Assembly (NCBI RefSeq): GCF_028767185.1
Contig: NZ_JARACK010000001.1
Coordinates: forward strand, 186,001-250,000
Direction of reading: 5' to 3'
DNA: 64,000 nucleotides
Source: Mangrovimonas aestuarii
GTDB lineage: Bacteria > Bacteroidota > Bacteroidia > Flavobacteriales > Flavobacteriaceae
The notes beneath the pieces were generated by a model that was given only the letters and a program-made list of their open reading frames with translations, was not told the DNA's origin and made no database searches. A program made the translations under genes and the position numbers. How positions within the stretch are numbered: the stretch's first letter is position 1; every line of letters starts with the position of its first letter. Shown piece by piece: positions 8,949 through 16,511 of the stretch.

Positions 8949-9482
8949 TTAATCTAACACTACTATATATTCTTCATATTCACCTTCAGTTTTTAGCATA
9001 TATTCCTCCCATTTAGTATAGTCAAATGATTGCTGAAGAGGATAGCCTTTACTAAATTTGAAGTCTGGTCTGTATGACTCTTCTTGTTTTTCACTTTTAA
9101 CCCTTAAAACATCGAAAAGAACCTTCTCAAATTCTGCGGATATCTCTTTGGGCAGGTATTCATCAACACTTTTCAATGTCTTCAAATAGCCACCTAATTC
9201 TTCCAAACTTTCTTTGCATTCATAGTTAATTCCTTTCTTAGAGTAAATCCATACCACCAATTTTAAAAACTCTAAAGACCTTAAAAAGTTATCCCTATCA
9301 TTATTCTTTTCAACCTCTTCACATATTGTTCCGTCCATCACCTCTCCTACCAGCTTCCTTAAATATTTGGACACCGTCATTGTGCTTCCTTGAGCCTCCT
9401 TCTCTACTTTGCGTTTTAATTCCTCTGGCAAACGGAAGTTAATAGACGGATCTGAATTTTCTAATTTTGGTTTACGTCCCAT
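8949..9482 (-). CDS. Ribbon-helix-helix DNA-binding protein, C-terminal domain unknown
   Basis: A 177-residue acidic protein. The first 50 residues (INFRLPEELKRKVEKEA then TVSKYLRKLVGE) fit a ribbon-helix-helix fold: a short basic strand, helix A, a turn and helix B, as in CopG/Arc-type regulators. Residues 55-177 are mostly helical and rich in glutamate and lysine, with no motif I recognise. It is the last gene of the element, next to the TATCAC repeats, so it may be a regulator or a DNA-bending factor for excision, or the antitoxin-like half of a system with the upstream gene; the sequence does not decide. A 98-base gap separates it from the upstream gene. Confidence 0.65.
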   Translation of the reverse strand: MGRKPKLENSDPSINFRLPEELKRKVEKEAQGSTMTVSKYLRKLVGEVMDGTICEEVEKNNDRDNFLRSLEFLKLVVWIYSKKGINYECKESLEELGGYLKTLKSVDEYLPKEISAEFEKVLFDVLRVKSEKQEESYRPDFKFSKGYPLQQSFDYTKWEEYMLKTEGEYEEYIVVLD

Positions 9483-9580
9483 AGGTATTAATCTTTCTTG
9501 ATATTCTAAAATTTGTGTTTGCTTCTTTGAATCATTTTTTTACTTCCTTGCCATATAATCTAAATTGACTAAAATAGTTT

Positions 9581-10291
9581 TTAAGCTTCCCTAAATTTAA
9601 CTTTAAAGATTTGGGAGAGTATCTGTTCCTTAGCGTTGAGCATTGCAATCTCCCTTACCTTGTCTAAACGCTGTTTTCTCTCCTCACTTTTAGTGACTTT
9701 ATTTGGTTTCTGTTTAGGAGGTGTAGGCAAGACAGTGGCAACATTTTTTGGGAAGATTTGTTTTTTCCATTTCTCCAAAACCTCATGACGAAGTTCATTC
9801 ACATCTTTCTTGTCCAAGATATAGGTTCCAAAATGGGATTTGAACTCATCAAAATGCGCCTGAAAGCTTTTCAGCTGAACATCTAATGCTTTCTGTTGAT
9901 CCTTGGTAATTTCAGGGATATCACGCTGCCAATTATCAAGAAACCATTGGCTCATCAACACACAGCCCTCAACCTGTTGTCCATATTTCTTCAAAAGATA
10001 GCCCAGACTCTCTTCCTTCAACTCACCTCTCAGTTCCATTAATTTGAACAGATTATCACTTAGCAACATAGATTTGGACATGATGTGGTGACAGGCCAGT
10101 TTATCTTCAACAAAATAGTTCGATCCATTGTTTTCAATCAAGACCAATCTGTTGGCATGTTCTTCCCAAAGCACCTTTCCTTCTTCATCCAAATACTCTG
10201 AAAGACTATTGGGAATATAGAATACCAAGGACCTAAGAAGATTTTTCCCAAGATCTAAAAGAATCTCTTCCATAGACTGTACATCTTGCAT
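9581..10291 (-). CDS. Unknown protein of the integrative element
   Basis: A 236-residue protein I do not recognise. It is predicted mainly helical, with a lysine/arginine-rich C-terminal third (QKPNKVTKSEERKQRLDKV) that could bind nucleic acid or form a coiled coil. There is no signal peptide, membrane segment or enzymatic motif. It starts two bases after the integrase stop codon, so the two are translationally coupled. Homologues next to integrases of Bacteroidota elements would be expected if this is a conserved element module. Candidate roles are excision factor, replication/mobilisation accessory or cargo; none is supported directly. Confidence 0.6.
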   Translation of the reverse strand: MQDVQSMEEILLDLGKNLLRSLVFYIPNSLSEYLDEEGKVLWEEHANRLVLIENNGSNYFVEDKLACHHIMSKSMLLSDNLFKLMELRGELKEESLGYLLKKYGQQVEGCVLMSQWFLDNWQRDIPEITKDQQKALDVQLKSFQAHFDEFKSHFGTYILDKKDVNELRHEVLEKWKKQIFPKNVATVLPTPPKQKPNKVTKSEERKQRLDKVREIAMLNAKEQILSQIFKVKFREA

Positions 10292-10293
10292 AA

Positions 10294-11637
10294 TTAACTC
10301 TTTAACATTTCAGAATAATCACTTGGCAATTCGGCATCAATATCCCTTAGATACTTTTCAAGGGCAGCCATTGAGGTATGCCCAGTAATTAACATTAGGT
10401 TTCCTTTTGCTGTATGTGGATTTGTTTTTTGGGACATTTGTCTGTATAGTTTCGTAATAAAGGTATGCCTGAAGCTATAGATTCCGTAGTCTTCATCAAA
10501 ACCAAACTCATCCTTTACCACTTTCTTGAAACGTTTGGTAAAATAACCTCTCTTTTGGTCGGGAGTGATATCCCAAACACCTCCCATCCCATTTGGAGTA
10601 AACAGTGAATCCTTCTTTTTTAAGATGGAAAGGTCTGGTAGTTCATCAATTAGTATATCAGGGATAATCTTTGTTTTTAAGGGACTGTTTTTGGCCTTAA
10701 AGCTAAGGGTCTTGTTCTTTAGGTCAAGATCACCTACTTTTAATCTACACACCTCTATTGGACGCATAAAACTATAGGAAACAAATTTGATAAAATGGAG
10801 CAACAATGGATCATTACCTTCAAGGTATTGAAATATCTTCTCCTGCTCTTCCCTGCTATATGTCTTGTTTCTTTTAGGGTCTGTTTTGAGCTTTTTGATA
10901 TTCTTTACAAAATTGCTCGCAACCTTATCGTTGCTTTCAAGAGTACCCATCATGCTACTCAGGCTTGCCCGATAATTGTTATAATTCCTTGCTGAAGTCC
11001 TATCCAAAACATCATTTAAAAACTCCAAAACCACCTTCTTATCAAGCTGAACTATAAACTTCACTTGGGGATAGTTATCCTTCATCCACCTCCTAAACAT
11101 ACTAAGATGGTTATTATAGGATCTTAAACTACTTTCCCGAAGAAGTCTCTTCTTAAGGTTTAAATCGAATTCAAGAGCTTCTATGAAGCTCTGCCCCTTT
11201 TCGGTCTCTTTGATCTCTTGTGAGGTTTTTATCTCTGCAACTGCTTTTTCAGTTTCAACTTTCACTACAGGGATTGGCTCTTTATTTACAACGGCGCCCT
11301 TAGCCTCTTGGCCTGCATAGAAACGCTCGGTATTATCCCCATAGGGGTTGTAACCTTCCGACAGAAGTTTACTTATTACTTTACTGTAAATTCCCAATGC
11401 CGCCAAGCGCTCTTCCTTGGTCTTATACTTGTTGGCTTCGCCGTAAAATGGAGTCTGCATTTTGAGTTTCCCAGATTGGGGATCTCGATAAGAAAAATAG
11501 ACGTACCATCGTTTGCTTAGGTCGCCTTTTGCTGTGTAGATTTTCGGTTTGGAATACTTCTTTTTCAAGGACAAATCATATGCATTTCCATATGCACTTT
11601 CATATGCATTGTTGACAAGATCGGTAAAATTAGGCAT
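10294..11637 (-). CDS. Tyrosine recombinase / integrase
   Basis: A site-specific recombinase of 447 residues that should integrate and excise this element. It has an N-terminal arm-binding-like region with a beta-strand-rich segment (RWYVYFSYRDPQSG), a low-complexity glutamate/lysine linker, a core-binding SAM-like helical domain (residues about 150-245) and a C-terminal catalytic domain. Catalytic residues are visible: Arg in SFMRPIEVCRL, a lysine in the following beta-hairpin, the box II segment YSFRHTFI (Tyr replaces the first His of HxxR, seen in other family members), ITGHTS and the nucleophile tyrosine in ALEKYLRDI. The ATG at 11637 is chosen; the TTG at 11661 lies inside the preceding hairpin. 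It heads the element's three genes. Confidence 0.9.
   Translation of the reverse strand: MPNFTDLVNNAYESAYGNAYDLSLKKKYSKPKIYTAKGDLSKRWYVYFSYRDPQSGKLKMQTPFYGEANKYKTKEERLAALGIYSKVISKLLSEGYNPYGDNTERFYAGQEAKGAVVNKEPIPVVKVETEKAVAEIKTSQEIKETEKGQSFIEALEFDLNLKKRLLRESSLRSYNNHLSMFRRWMKDNYPQVKFIVQLDKKVVLEFLNDVLDRTSARNYNNYRASLSSMMGTLESNDKVASNFVKNIKKLKTDPKRNKTYSREEQEKIFQYLEGNDPLLLHFIKFVSYSFMRPIEVCRLKVGDLDLKNKTLSFKAKNSPLKTKIIPDILIDELPDLSILKKKDSLFTPNGMGGVWDITPDQKRGYFTKRFKKVVKDEFGFDEDYGIYSFRHTFITKLYRQMSQKTNPHTAKGNLMLITGHTSMAALEKYLRDIDAELPSDYSEMLKS
11577..11608. repeat. Three CATATGCA repeats with 12-base period
   Basis: CATATGCA occurs at 11577-11584, 11589-11596 and 11601-11608, exactly 12 bases apart, inside the 5' end of the integrase gene. 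In protein they encode the repeated AYE/AYG/AYD motif at the N-terminus. They could be integrase or regulator binding sites embedded in coding sequence, or a simple protein repeat. Confidence 0.6.
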
Positions 11638-11668
11638 AAAAAAACGGTTTGGCAACTCCAAACCGTTT
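11638..11668 (-). terminator. tRNA-fMet terminator abutting the integrase start codon
   Basis: Stem AAACGGTTTGG (11642-11652), loop CAACT, stem CCAAACCGTTT (11658-11668). On the minus strand it is followed by seven T (11644-11638) and then immediately by the integrase ATG (11637-11635). It is a good intrinsic terminator for the tRNA-fMet transcript, 25 bases past the tRNA end, and sits in the integrase leader. Confidence 0.75.
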
Positions 11669-11692
11669 GTTATACTTGACTTTTGTCCTTTG

Positions 11693-11765
<73 letters not shown>

Positions 11766-11776
11766 CTATTGTGGTG

Positions 11777-11806
11777 CAAATATACAATGGTTTTTTATTC
11801 CTGCAA
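11777..11806 (-). promoter_or_regulatory. Promoter of tRNA-fMet
   Basis: On the minus strand TTG (11806-11804), 19 bases, then TATATTTG (11784-11777), a perfect Bacteroidota -33/-7 pair. The predicted start is about 11770, a few bases before the tRNA 5' end at 11765. The same layout with the same 19-base spacing precedes tRNA-Gln. Confidence 0.75.
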
Positions 11807-11824
11807 GCATTATTGAAAAAAAAA

Positions 11825-12013
11825 TCAAAAATCTGTTCCAACAGCATCAAAGTTTCCTACTTCACCTCTTTCAATTGTAACGGTTATCTGTATGGGACGA
11901 CAGCAAATACTGCAATCCTCAATATATTGTTGGGTTTTAACCGATGAATCGATATGAGCAGTTATTGTTTGCCAACAATAAGGACATTGATAATCGTGAC
12001 TAATTAGTTCCAT
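11825..12013 (-). CDS. CPxCG-type cysteine-rich small protein
   Basis: A 62-residue protein starting MELISHDYQCPYC. The two cysteine pairs (CPYC and, 25 residues later, CSICC) form a zinc-ribbon-like arrangement, as in the conserved CPxCG small proteins of Gram-negative bacteria, which also carry the C-CRPI and following beta-strand segment. An upstream in-frame start at 12064 would add a hydrophobic leader, but it lies within the terminator hairpin of the neighbouring gene, so the ATG at 12013 is preferred. Function unknown; zinc binding is inferred from the cysteines. Confidence 0.7.
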   Translation of the reverse strand: MELISHDYQCPYCWQTITAHIDSSVKTQQYIEDCSICCRPIQITVTIERGEVGNFDAVGTDF

Positions 12014-12027
12014 AATTAAAAATACAA

Positions 12028-12060
12028 AAAGGCAAACGAAAAACATCCTCATTTGCCTTT
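12028..12060 (-). terminator. Terminator after the leucine-rich-repeat gene
   Basis: Inverted repeat AAAGGCAAA (12028-12036) and TTTGCCTTT (12052-12060) with a 15-base loop; on the minus strand it is followed by TT and T-rich sequence. It lies 21 bases past the stop of the LRR gene and just before the start of the CPxCG gene. The long loop makes it only moderately strong. Confidence 0.5.
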
Positions 12061-12081
12061 TCAAAACTTTATTTATATGGA

Positions 12082-12897
12082 TTAATCGTTGTCTACAATT
12101 ATCGACTTGCGATGAATCTGTAATTCCATATTTGAAGGATTTCCATCTATAATACTAGTAGGATCTTCATTGAGTTTATTGTCACTTAGCATAATCGTCC
12201 TTAGACTAGGCATAGCTTCTATACCACTTGGGATAGCCCCCGTCAATTGATTACTAGCCAATAGTAATTCCTCTAAATTTTGCATAGATACAATTTCAGC
12301 AGGAATAGACCCGTTAAGATTGTTGTCGATAAGACTTAAAGACTTTAAGTTTTTAAGTTTATAAATATTGCGGGGTATACTTCCAGTTAACATATTACTC
12401 CCAAGTAAAAGTGATTTTAAATTGTATAACATACAAATGGAATTTGGTATATTTCCAGACAATTGATTACTGAAAAGCTTTAAATGTTCGAGAGATATTA
12501 ACTGCCCTAAACTTTGGGGAATAGGACCTTGTAGCTGGTTCATAAAAAGTGAAAGGGAACGTAACTCTTTTAAATTACCTAAACTTTCCGGTAATGTCCC
12601 GCTAATTTTATTGAACCCCAAATTAATGGATCTCAAAAAAATTAAATCTCCAATTGAGGCTGGCAATGTTCCGTCAAGATTATTATACTGAAGATTTAGG
12701 TCTACTACCTTGTTATTTTCAATAGTTACACCATGCCATGAGTTTACCGGAGAATTTAAATCCCATTTAGTGGTCCAATACTCACCATTGGTTGAATGGT
12801 ATAAGTTAATAAGTGCATTTTTTTCCTTCGTAGATATATTGGCGGATACTATAAAAGTGAAAAGAAATAGTATTATGGTTAAGCTTATTCGATTCAT
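12082..12897 (-). CDS. Secreted leucine-rich-repeat protein (plant-type repeats)
   Basis: A 271-residue protein with a signal peptide (ILFLFTFIVSA) and then an N-terminal cap that resembles plant LRR caps: a helix (EKNALINLYHSTNG), YWTTKWDLN and WHGVTIENNKVVDLNL. About seven to eight repeats of 24 residues follow, of the type LxxLxLxxNxLxGxIPxxIGxL, as in plant-specific LRRs. The end is polar, with no T9SS C-terminal domain and no membrane anchor, so it is likely free in the periplasm or exported. These domains usually bind proteins; the partner is unknown. It stands alone between ABC-F and the CPxCG gene, with its own terminator. Confidence 0.85.
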   Translation of the reverse strand: MNRISLTIILFLFTFIVSANISTKEKNALINLYHSTNGEYWTTKWDLNSPVNSWHGVTIENNKVVDLNLQYNNLDGTLPASIGDLIFLRSINLGFNKISGTLPESLGNLKELRSLSLFMNQLQGPIPQSLGQLISLEHLKLFSNQLSGNIPNSICMLYNLKSLLLGSNMLTGSIPRNIYKLKNLKSLSLIDNNLNGSIPAEIVSMQNLEELLLASNQLTGAIPSGIEAMPSLRTIMLSDNKLNEDPTSIIDGNPSNMELQIHRKSIIVDND

Positions 12898-12982
12898 AGG
12901 GATTAATTTTGCTATACCTAAAACTACAGATTAATCCGACTAAAAACAATCTTTTTTCGATGAATTGCATGTAATTTAAGAA

Positions 12983-14893
12983 TTACCTACCATATTCATC
13001 AATTTTCATTTGCACTTCTTCCCATTCCTCCATCAAATCCTGCAACTTATCTTTTTTAGATTGATACTTTTTAAAAAACTCAGGGTCAGATACTACTTGA
13101 TCATAATTTGTCTCTAATGATAAATCAATGTCTTTTATTTCTTTTTCAAGGGCATTAATTTTAGCTTCAGTCTTACTCAACTTATTGTTCAGTGATTTTA
13201 ACTTTTTCTGATCTTCATAGCTAGCAGAATTCTTTTCTTTAGGAGCTTTATCTTCCTTCTCTCTTTTTTCAACTTCTCTCAGGTTTTCTACATTACGCTC
13301 TTCTAAATAATAATCTATATCACCCAGGTATTCCTTTATTCGTCTATCTTTGAATTCATATACCTTGTTTGTCAAGCCCTGAAGAAAATCACGGTCGTGC
13401 GACACTAATATTAGAGTGCCTTCAAATCTGTTTAAGGCATCCTTCAGCACATTTTTTGATTTTATGTCCAAGTGGTTGGTAGGCTCATCCATAACCAGCA
13501 CATTAAATGGCTGTAGCATTAGTTTTGCCAATGCCAACCTGTTTCGTTCTCCCCCAGATAGGACTCTAACATACTTTTCCACCTCTTCCCCCCTAAACAA
13601 AAATGCACCAAGAATATCACGCACTTTACTTCTGTTAGTTTCATTGGCAGCATCTATCATGGTATCCAAAACTGTTTTGTTACCATCTAGGTACTCTGCC
13701 TGATTTTGTGCGAAATAACCAATCTGAACGTTATGTCCCAACTTTAAGTGGCCATGGTATTTAATTTCCCCTACTATAATTTTGGCTAATGTTGACTTTC
13801 CCTGTCCGTTTTGTCCAACAAAGGCAGTTTTACTATCTCTTTCTATCAACAAATCAATCCCACTAAGCACACTTTTGTCCCCATAACTTTTAGATACATT
13901 ATCTGCCTCTACCACGACTTTCCCAGGGTTTACAGATACCGGGAAATTTAAAGTCATTACACTATTATCGTCTTCATCAACCTCTATACGCTCTATTTTA
14001 TCCAGTTTTTTAATGAGCGATTGTGCCATAGTAGCTTTTGATGCCTTAGCCCTAAACTTTTCTATAAGTTTTTCGGTTTGCTCTATTTGCTTTTGCTGAT
14101 TCTTTTGGGCAGCCAACTGTTGTTCCTTAATTTCATTTCTAAGAGTTAGATACTTCGTATAAGGTTTTGGATAATCGTAGATCCGTCCTAAGGAAATTTC
14201 AATTGTACGATTTGTTACGTTATCTAAAAACATTTTATCGTGCGACACGATAACCACAGCCCCTGGATACTGCTTTAAAAACCCTTCCAACCATATTATC
14301 GATTCAATATCCAAGTGGTTCGTAGGCTCATCCAATAATAAAATATCATTGTTTTGAAGTAACAATTTAGCTAACTCAATACGCATGCGCCATCCTCCGG
14401 AGAAAGTATCTGTAAGTTTGTTAAAATCCTCTCGTTTGAAACCTAACCCTTGAAGTATACGCTCGGTGTTTCCCTGATAATTATAACCTCCTAAAATTTC
14501 ATACTGGTGTTGCAATTCATTTAAGTCGACCATTAACTTATGGTATGCTTCACTTTCATAATCGGTACGCTCTCCCAATTGGTTGTTTATGGCAGATATT
14601 TGAGCCTCAATCCCCTTAATTTCAGTAAAAGCCTCATATGATTCTTCAAGCACTGTTCGACCAAAAACAAAATCTATATCCTGCTTTAAGAAGCCAATTT
14701 TAACATCCTTATCCATTGCAATCTGCCCACCATCTGTATCTAATTCCCCTGCAAGAATTTTGAGCATTGTAGATTTACCCGCTCCATTCTTTCCAATAAG
14801 TCCAACCCGGTCTCCAGCGCCAAGTTTAAAGGTAATATCTTCGAAAAGGAATTCTCCCTGAAATGCTATAGATAAATTGTGTATGTTTAACAT
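12983..14893 (-). CDS. ABC-F family ATPase (Uup/YheS-like)
   Basis: A cytoplasmic protein of 636 residues with two ATP-binding cassettes and no membrane domain, typical of ABC-F proteins acting on ribosomes. Domain 1 has Walker A GKNGAGKST, signature FSGGWRMR and Walker B ILLLDEPTNHLD; domain 2 has GQNGQGKST, LSGGERNR and VLVMDEPTNHLD. The charged inter-domain linker (residues about 240-300) and a C-terminal coiled coil (last 90 residues, heptad-like lysine/glutamate pattern) resemble Uup/YheS more than EttA. An upstream in-frame TTG/ATG extension would overlap the divergent DUF983 gene; ATG 14893 (MLNIHNLSIAFQGE) is the correct start. Exact subfamily unassigned. Confidence 0.92.
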   Translation of the reverse strand: MLNIHNLSIAFQGEFLFEDITFKLGAGDRVGLIGKNGAGKSTMLKILAGELDTDGGQIAMDKDVKIGFLKQDIDFVFGRTVLEESYEAFTEIKGIEAQISAINNQLGERTDYESEAYHKLMVDLNELQHQYEILGGYNYQGNTERILQGLGFKREDFNKLTDTFSGGWRMRIELAKLLLQNNDILLLDEPTNHLDIESIIWLEGFLKQYPGAVVIVSHDKMFLDNVTNRTIEISLGRIYDYPKPYTKYLTLRNEIKEQQLAAQKNQQKQIEQTEKLIEKFRAKASKATMAQSLIKKLDKIERIEVDEDDNSVMTLNFPVSVNPGKVVVEADNVSKSYGDKSVLSGIDLLIERDSKTAFVGQNGQGKSTLAKIIVGEIKYHGHLKLGHNVQIGYFAQNQAEYLDGNKTVLDTMIDAANETNRSKVRDILGAFLFRGEEVEKYVRVLSGGERNRLALAKLMLQPFNVLVMDEPTNHLDIKSKNVLKDALNRFEGTLILVSHDRDFLQGLTNKVYEFKDRRIKEYLGDIDYYLEERNVENLREVEKREKEDKAPKEKNSASYEDQKKLKSLNNKLSKTEAKINALEKEIKDIDLSLETNYDQVVSDPEFFKKYQSKKDKLQDLMEEWEEVQMKIDEYGR

Positions 14894-14977
14894 AGAAATG
14901 TCACTAATGTTACAAAGTTTTAGAGCTATAAAACTTATTTTTGTTAGGTAATAAAACGCAAAAGTACGGCAAATAAA

Positions 14978-15367
14978 ATGTTTAAAAAAGGAAGCAAACT
15001 TTACGGTATTTTTTCTGGCCGTTGCCCTAAATGTCATGGTGAATCCATGTACATAAATAAAAACCCTTACCTCCTCTCTGAAACTCTTAAAATTCATGAG
15101 AAATGCTCAAAATGCAGGACCAAGTATCAAATTGAGCCCTCATTTTTCTACGGATCCATGTATGTTAGTTATGCGGTAGGTATAGCTTTTGCAACTGCTG
15201 CTTTTATCGTTAGCTATCTTTTCCTGAGCTCATCATTAATAACTGCATTTATTGCCATAGTTGGGACATTAGTTGTCTTTATGCCCATAATTATGAGGCT
15301 ATCTAGAAATATTTGGATTAACCTATTTATGAGCTACGATAAAACCTTAGCTAAAAATAACAGTTGA
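14978..15367 (+). CDS. DUF983 membrane protein
   Basis: A 129-residue protein with a zinc-ribbon-like N-terminus (GRCPKCHGESMY and EKCSKCRTKYQIEP, two CxxC pairs) followed by two transmembrane helices (YVSYAVGIAFATAAFIVSYL and ITAFIAIVGTLVVFMPIIM). This layout is that of the DUF983 family, common in Bacteroidota and alphaproteobacteria, of unknown function. It is divergent from the ABC-F gene (84-base gap; a TATTTTTG box at 14936-14943 could serve it) and converges with the FAD oxidoreductase gene, leaving only 3 bases between stops. Confidence 0.85.
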   Translation: MFKKGSKLYGIFSGRCPKCHGESMYINKNPYLLSETLKIHEKCSKCRTKYQIEPSFFYGSMYVSYAVGIAFATAAFIVSYLFLSSSLITAFIAIVGTLVVFMPIIMRLSRNIWINLFMSYDKTLAKNNS

Positions 15368-15370
15368 TGG

Positions 15371-16423
15371 CTAATCCTCCTCTGTAAATCTATTGATATC
15401 GATTTCCCTATCGAGTTTAACATCATTTTCAATAAAGTTAAAAAGAGCTTTTGCTATGTAAGGGGCAATCATAACACCTCTTGTCCCAAGTCCATTAAGA
15501 ATATATAGACTTTCATATTTTTCATGTCTGCCAACTAAAGGTCTTCTATCTGTAACCGTAGGACGGATGCCTGCAACTTGGTCAACAACCTCATAAGAAC
15601 AACTGATAAGAGAATCTAATTTGCCCAATAACTCTTCACGTGCTTCTTGAGTCACATTATTGGTTTTGTCTTTCCATTCATAGGTCGCTCCTACTCGGTA
15701 TAGATCATCTCCCATAGGGATTAAAAACACACTCCCTTTTAACACATAGTCAAGTTGTAAATTTGGAGCTTTAATAGTTATTAATTCTCCTTTAGTGCCA
15801 TTTAACGGTAAATGATTGAACCACGGATTTTTCTTTAATCCAAAACCTTCACAAAAAACAACAGACTTTGCGCGGAAATCTTTGTAATGAACCTCATCCT
15901 GTACTAACTTAACTTTATCATAAGCTAATGATGACTCTATAAGGTTTTCTTTTTGCCTTAAATGAGCTTTAAAAGAGGTTATGAGTGCTTTAGTATCCAC
16001 TCTGCCTGTGTTGAGTACTACTCCTAATCCAAAAGGGGCATTTATTGCCTTATTTTGGTTATTTTCGATGGTTGTCGATAAATAGGAAGCCAAAGTTGGT
16101 TTATCGCTTGCTGTAAACCAATTGTTCTGTTCTTCTATTGAATTAAACTTTCTTTTAACACTAACAGGGTAATCGAAAGTTTCATCTAAAATTTTATTAA
16201 GACTTTGATTTTCTTCTTTGAGTAATTGTAACTGTTCATCACTTTTCCAAACGCCTGTAAATCGTTTTAATACAACTGGATTATATAACCCTCCTGCAAC
16301 AATGGACGATTGTTGGGAACTGTCATCAAAAACTACAAAAGATTTACCGTTTCTTTTTAAAAGATCACATAAGGCGATTCCTGCCAAACCACAACCTACT
16401 ATAATATAATCCACTTGTTTCAT
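15371..16423 (-). CDS. FAD-dependent oxidoreductase (DAO/glycine oxidase family)
   Basis: A 350-residue flavoenzyme. The N-terminal Rossmann motif VDYIIVGCGLAGIALCDLL (GxGxxG) with a following acidic residue (FVVFDD) binds FAD. A second glycine-rich region (YILNGLGTRGVMIAPYIAKA) and GIRPTVTDRRPLVGRH, the FAD-binding block of D-amino-acid/glycine oxidases, sit at the C-terminus. Substrate unknown; these enzymes oxidise secondary or primary amines, and the MnmC C-terminal domain belongs to the same family. It stands alone upstream of the gld operon terminator. Confidence 0.8.
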   Translation of the reverse strand: MKQVDYIIVGCGLAGIALCDLLKRNGKSFVVFDDSSQQSSIVAGGLYNPVVLKRFTGVWKSDEQLQLLKEENQSLNKILDETFDYPVSVKRKFNSIEEQNNWFTASDKPTLASYLSTTIENNQNKAINAPFGLGVVLNTGRVDTKALITSFKAHLRQKENLIESSLAYDKVKLVQDEVHYKDFRAKSVVFCEGFGLKKNPWFNHLPLNGTKGELITIKAPNLQLDYVLKGSVFLIPMGDDLYRVGATYEWKDKTNNVTQEAREELLGKLDSLISCSYEVVDQVAGIRPTVTDRRPLVGRHEKYESLYILNGLGTRGVMIAPYIAKALFNFIENDVKLDREIDINRFTEED

Positions 16424-16465
16424 AATGCGAAGATATACAGAATTTCACCTTAAGACATAAAAAAA

Positions 16466-16488
16466 ACGCCTGCTGAATTAGCAGGCGT
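16466..16488. terminator. Terminator of the gldKLMN operon
   Basis: Perfect stem ACGCCTGCT / AGCAGGCGT with a GAATT loop, with A-tract on one side and T-tract on the other, so it can act in both directions. It lies 24 bases past the gldN stop, on the minus strand followed by a run of T. Confidence 0.85.
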
Positions 16489-16511
16489 TTTTATATTTGG
16501 TAATAAACGAA

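Noticed and set aside
11642-11668. Hairpin as an attachment-site repeat
   Set aside because: No second copy near the left edge; a related CAAACCG at about 8857 is too short. The T tract marks it as a terminator.
12014-12064. Upstream start giving the CPxCG protein a hydrophobic leader
   Set aside because: The segment lies in the terminator hairpin of the LRR gene; family members begin near the ATG at 12013.
14894-15097. N-terminal extension of the ABC-F gene by 68 residues
   Set aside because: It would overlap the divergent DUF983 gene, starts without support, and the ATG at 14893 begins exactly at the conserved first strand of the family.
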